Source: Ascidia mentula
Taxonomy: Eukaryota > Chordata > Ascidiacea > Phlebobranchia > Ascidiidae
DNA: 64,000 bases
Direction: 5' to 3'
Assembly: GCA_947561715.1 (NCBI GenBank)
Contig: OX387201.1
Span: 15,762,001-15,826,000, forward strand
Both the position numbers and the translations under genes were made by a program. Below the pieces are notes generated by a model, which ran no database searches, had not been told where the DNA came from, and worked only from the letters and a program-made list of their open reading frames with translations. Of the stretch, positions 59,627-64,000 are shown piece after piece. Positions within the stretch are counted from its first letter, which is position 1; each line of letters starts with the position of its first letter.

Positions 59627-62600
59627 TCAGACTTGTTCAATGATGGATAGAGACGACTTTGTCAGCAACTTATCGCTCGTATCGTGAGCTGACGAACTTT
59701 CCTCGATCGTGTTCGTGCGAAATATCTTGTCATGGCGTTTGCAGGTGGGTTCGGTGGGTGACGGCGTGTTCTTTTCCTTCACACGGTTTACGTTGCCCTT
59801 GTTTCGCCCCCACGGCGAACTCCAAACAGCAGAAATTCGCAAACGTCCTCGCGACGACGTCACGAACTTAACTTTGTCCCGTTTGCTCGCACACATCGTC
59901 TTAAGGTCTTTACGTATTTTCTCCCGCGAAAAGCTGTACAGCATAGGGTTGAGTGTGCAGGTGACAGCGGCCAGAGCGAGACTCCACAGGAATGCGCAAT
60001 TCCAAATCGCTTCCTCGTCAGTCTTGCCAGATAAAGCGATGCGAAATGTCAGCTCGGTGTCGTTGACGCTGCATTTCACATTAGCACACATGTCAGTTGC
60101 CCCGTCTCCCGGCCCTGCAATCAGTTTGATCACGGGTAGCGCGTGAAACGGCGTCCAGCACAGCAGAAACGCGAGGAGGATGAGGATCGTCATCTTCCGC
60201 AGATGTCGCATCCTTTTTCTCTTCTCCTTCATCTTCGCGGCCACCATCCTCTTCAAGGCGAGCACCACCGTGATTGAAAGCGCAACCGAAGCGAAGTCGG
60301 TTCGGCATTCGGATTGTTTGCGCTGTTCTCCCTCGCTTTTCGGCGCAGAAAGGAGGTGAGCTTGCGACCCAGAGATACTGCTCTCCTCCACACTGCTTTG
60401 TTTGGAGCTCTGGAGAGATTTTAACGGTGTTTTCTCGTTCCGGACGTTCTGCACGATGATTGGCGGAGAGTTCTTCGTTTTCTCGTTGTCTTTGCCGACT
60501 TCAGTCATTGTAATCTCGGGGGACGCTCCGCTGCCCCATTTACAGCAAGTATACCCGCGCAAAATGAAGCTTTTTTTCTTGTTGTTATTGGTTGTTGACG
60601 TCATTTTGGAAAGTTGCTGGCCGCCGATTTTCTTCGCCTGTCTGTAAAATGTATTGACAACATATGATAAGAATGGTAACAAAAATTTACGTCGCTTGAC
60701 TGCATGGAAAAATATGAAAATTCGTATTCTTAAGCACGATTTATAACACGTGTGTTTGTCAATTACGATTTGTGGATTTTAAAGACTTTTTTAAGAGGAC
60801 TAACAGAACATTAGAGATTGTATAGATTTGCGTTAATTGCAATCAAACAAGCTATTTCTGTACAAAGTTATACACCGTATATTTCGATCCCATACTGTAG
60901 TTGCTTGCAGTTATTTAGGCCTAGTGTTTTGCCATAAAACCTATCAATACGTGATCGATTCACTAACGACAACCTGTCGTTGCTTGCACGCTGTTAACCC
61001 CACATTTAAGTGCGCTGTGGGTACAATGTTGTGATTGTGAATCGAACACTGGACAAAAATGTCCCACCTATTTAAGTTTGTGTTCATTTTATTCGATTGG
61101 ATTGGACTGAATTCGATTTTGTTGCATTGTCACGTGATTCGGTTTGTGCAAAATAGTTGGAAATCATCCACGGTCTGATTGACCTTTGACCTCATCAAGT
61201 TATAGTAAGCAGCACAGTTAAGAACGGGTACCACTTGAATTATATTTTCAGGCCAGTGGTGGTTTTCAAATTTCGTAAACAGTTGACGCACTCGCCCCAC
61301 TAACAAAACGTTATGACGACTCACCAAATAATTGTTGTAGGACATTAATTTGCTCACGTATAGAACTTGCGGTCCCCAAACAACACCAAAACGTCGTGAC
61401 GCAAAGTTTTGGAAACTTTGGTTTTAAGCAATTTTTGTGAAACGAGTTCATAAACAGCAACTTTGTCGATAATGGCAACATTATAAAACCACTGGTTTAG
61501 TTTGTAAAAGTGGTTCGAATATATTATATAACCAGAGCACACAGATATTTTGAATGTGCTTCGAAATGTTATTACAATGAAAACCTTTGAAAGCTACTTG
61601 CTGATAATGGCCCGCACGGTTAAGCTAATGGTAATGTCGCGGTGATTCGCGCACTGATATCCCAGCTCAATTTCATGTCAGGCTATAATTGCGAAGCTCG
61701 TGGAGCGGGCCCTTATGTTTGAAATCATTGAACAATTGCAGAAGAATAGGGGACTCCTATACAACGGGTAGTGAAATCCGGTGCCTGTTTTACCAGACCG
61801 CTCATGAAAAATTCATGTCTTCGACGATGGGGAGGGAGTAATGATTCTCATTGGCTTGCATCGTCACTGTATTGGTGCAATTCCTTGCCTGTTGTGTTGG
61901 TATTTTATACCGTTTATATGTCCCAGTTTGGGTACTTAGGCAATTCGTTTGCTTATCTCACCAATGCAAATCCGTTTTAATTTTTCCGTCTTTTTTGCTT
62001 TAAAATTAATTTAAACCGGCTTTATTTGTAAGGTTTTTTTTACATGCGTAAACTGTGGAACCACGCTAAAGTTGAAGAATGTTTTCTTAATTATCTTTAA
62101 TGATTTTATCGTTTTTTTATAACAACGTGATTGTGACCACTGGATACCATGGTGCCCTATTGGCCTGCAACTCTTTGCACAGTTTGATTAGCCCTAGTCA
62201 TTGAAATCACCCATTATAGAAACTCTATTCACTGGGTCGTGTCGTTTGTTGATAGTGGCATATTTCATCCACTTTTGGTTATAGTTCCAGTTCAGCCAAC
62301 AATGTGGTGGCGCTACTCATCGTTATTTGCAAGGAATCTTAAAATTTGACGCTAGGCACGTTGTTATTTCTTGAATATTTGTCTTTATTGGACATGATTT
62401 TGGTAGATTGTCGGACAAATTGTGATACAGAAGTTTAAACCTTGTGTGTTAATATGGAGAATACCGGTGATATATGAAAGAAACTTACTTGTAGTTTCGT
62501 CGAGTCACCGACTGCAGAATCCGCAAGTACACTGTAATGAGCAGGATAGCTGACATGGCGAACACAGACACTTGAAACCCAACTTGTAACGACAAATCCA

Positions 62601-63057
62601 GCTTCGTCAGCGCGCACAGATTCTTCCAGCACGTCGCTGTACACGTCACATCTGCAGTGCTTGTTCCCAGTTCTTGCAAACCTCGACCAGATAGCAAGGA
62701 CAACGAAATGTTTCGCCGCGGTGAAACGTCAGGTCCGTATACCCCGTCGTATTGCATCATGGATAAAAGTGGAATCACGGTGGTTGCAAGGCACAAAAAC
62801 CAAACAATCCACACTGCCACTAGGGGTCGCCGCTTCACAAAAAAGCGCTTTGAAGCCCGAAGACTTATGTCCCCTCTGTCCAGGGCGAGGAGGGAGGTGC
62901 CCGTCGCGCTTGCAATCGCCAGAAAAAGAAGCAAACTTCGGTCGGCGAAACAGAGGTTATTTAGGTGCTTTCCCGTACTTGAAGGCAGGAGCTGTACTGC
63001 CATGGTAACAGGGATAGCGACGCCACACATCAAGAGGTCAATCATGGCAAGGTTGAT
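59627..63057 (-). CDS. GPR22: GPR22-type class A orphan GPCR, first exon outside window
   Basis: Rhodopsin-family receptor of the plasma membrane. Exons: 63057-62489 and 60641-59627, in phase, 527 residues covering TM2 to the C terminus. TM2 NLAMIDLLMCGVAIP keeps the class A Asp. The TM3 end reads LLALDRGDISLRA (human GPR22 has LDRYDIS at this site). TM4 is AVWIVWFLCLATTVIP; TM5 is LQVGFQVSVFAMSAILLITVYLRIL. After an intracellular loop of about 115 residues, ALSITVVLALKRMV, a basic stretch and ILILLAFLLCWTPFHAL match the GPR22 TM6 region closely. TM7 ends NPMLYSF. Oddities are G instead of Y in the DRY box and a long third extracellular loop with extra Cys. TM1 must lie in an exon upstream of 64000. 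It lies antisense within the presumed COG5 intron, the same arrangement as in vertebrates. Confidence 0.9.
60642..62488. other. GPR22 intron
   Basis: 1.85-kb intron inside the third intracellular loop coding region. It contains a GGCCCGC/GCGGGCC pair about 105 bp apart near 61609-61716, but no clear RNA gene or transposon. Confidence 0.5.
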
Positions 63058-64000
63058 CTAAAAAAGGTTTTGGTTTTTTAAAAAAACTTTTTTGGAATCT
63101 GTATGTTGGTGAAATAGTTGCGCAGTTGTCTCCAACTACTTCTTTGTAAGCACGGCATTCTAATGTGTACAAGGTTATCAAATTATTTGCGTTCTTTGGA
63201 TTTGTAAAATTTATGTTGCCTTATATTTTGAAACGACGATTTTCTTTAGGAAATATTGATTATTCCAAAAGCCGGCGGAAAATTTAGAAATTCCGTTGCG
63301 GGTAACAAAATAGTAAAGAAAATATTTGCGGCAACCCCGTTTTGCTTATAATGGCCAACGTCCAAACTCTAATCCAATTCCCTATATGTTGACTGTTGCG
63401 TTACCCACTATGGTAATTCTAAACTTTCTGCGGGCTTTCAGAATAATTAATGACGTGGCGATCGAAGGTTGGGAGTTTTAATGGGCTCAGGTTACTATTA
63501 ATCCATCGATCCAATTCCCTGATTGGGAACGCCGAAAATGCCCTCATTTACCTCATGCTGTGATTACATGCAAAAAACTGAAGTTTATCATTCCACGCAC
63601 ACTAGAAGTAACCATGATTCATAGTCGTGGGCCAAGGGGAATTCCACTGTTTGAAGTTTCTTAATAAATTACCTATATATTGACAAACCAATACATGGGA
63701 GGCAACTTTCGTTAGTGATGAAGCGTGTTTTTGTAGTGCCATTTCTACTCGCAAAGTTATATAAGTTTTTGATTCGTTTACCCCCTACTTTCCACACTAT
63801 ATGTGGTATTATTAAACATTTAGTGTGTGTTGCCCGATGGTTATGTTATCTATATCCATGTCATACTACGTAACATGCTCGGTATCGTTGGTAAATCTTG
63901 ACCAAATCTTTGACCAAAAACTTCCACATATGCGATGTAAGCATCCCAGAGGCAAGTGGTATTAGCCCAAAAAGTGTGACTAACCGGGTTTTTAAGGCAT
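63058..64000. other. Upstream intron of GPR22, no exon found
   Basis: A TM1-coding exon was sought on the minus strand and a COG5 exon on the plus strand; neither is recognisable. Confidence 0.45.

Noticed and set aside
59709-60146. 145-residue plus-strand open frame
   Set aside because: Shadow of the GPR22 TM6-TM7 exon.
61609-61716. GGCCCGC/GCGGGCC pair enclosing A-box-like sequence, considered as an intron-bearing tRNA or tRNA-Sec
   Set aside because: The enclosed arms do not fold into a cloverleaf and the T-loop consensus is missing.
1-64000. CRISPR arrays, rRNA, spliced-leader genes and virus-like elements
   Set aside because: Scanned by eye for direct-repeat arrays, conserved rRNA blocks, the Ciona spliced-leader sequence and reverse transcriptase or capsid motifs; none seen.

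Overview
The window is animal DNA, most likely from a tunicate (Ciona-like sea squirt). Genes are intron-rich with short introns. Several proteins are clear chordate-type orthologues but fast-evolving (EDEM1, a SoxB2 factor with an intron inside its HMG box, COG5, GPR22). Coding genes alternate with long stretches holding no gene. The species call is an inference; the gene calls rest on splice-consistent exon chains and protein motifs read from the sequence.

Layout. 1-4.3 kb, + strand: the 3' two thirds of an EDEM1-type ER mannosidase, with a tRNA-like or SINE element in an intron. 4.3-21.9 kb: no supported gene; it lies tail to tail between EDEM1 and Sox and carries an old hammerhead-type repeat at its left edge. 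21.9-23.5 kb, - strand: a SoxB2 (Sox14/21) gene. 23.5-31.0 kb: no protein gene; it contains a good tRNA-Asp, a pair of ~317-bp inverted repeats about 4 kb apart, and two copies of a hammerhead-ribozyme repeat, one with an intact-looking core and target-site duplications. 31.0-38.3 kb, - strand: an eight-exon, 599-residue mucin-like single-pass membrane protein with a duplicated ectodomain module, and a perfect RFX X-box about 200 bp upstream of its signal-peptide exon. 40.2-53 kb, - strand: a very large, low-complexity protein of at least 2,750 residues. It carries YDEV-type tyrosine motifs and ends in a membrane segment followed by a short tail finishing in PPT, which resembles a KASH anchor. 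Alternative 3' exons may exist. 53.3-55.3 kb, - strand: a 391-residue serine-rich protein that may be its 5' part. 55.97 kb onward, + strand: COG5, whose later exons must lie beyond the window. 59.6-63.1 kb, - strand: GPR22, lying in what appears to be a COG5 intron, as in vertebrates.

The genes do not form a shared pathway. Two themes stand out. One is the conserved nesting of GPR22 inside COG5. The other is a small family of hammerhead-ribozyme-bearing repeats, with at least four copies in 64 kb. No virus-like elements, CRISPR arrays or rRNA genes were recognised.
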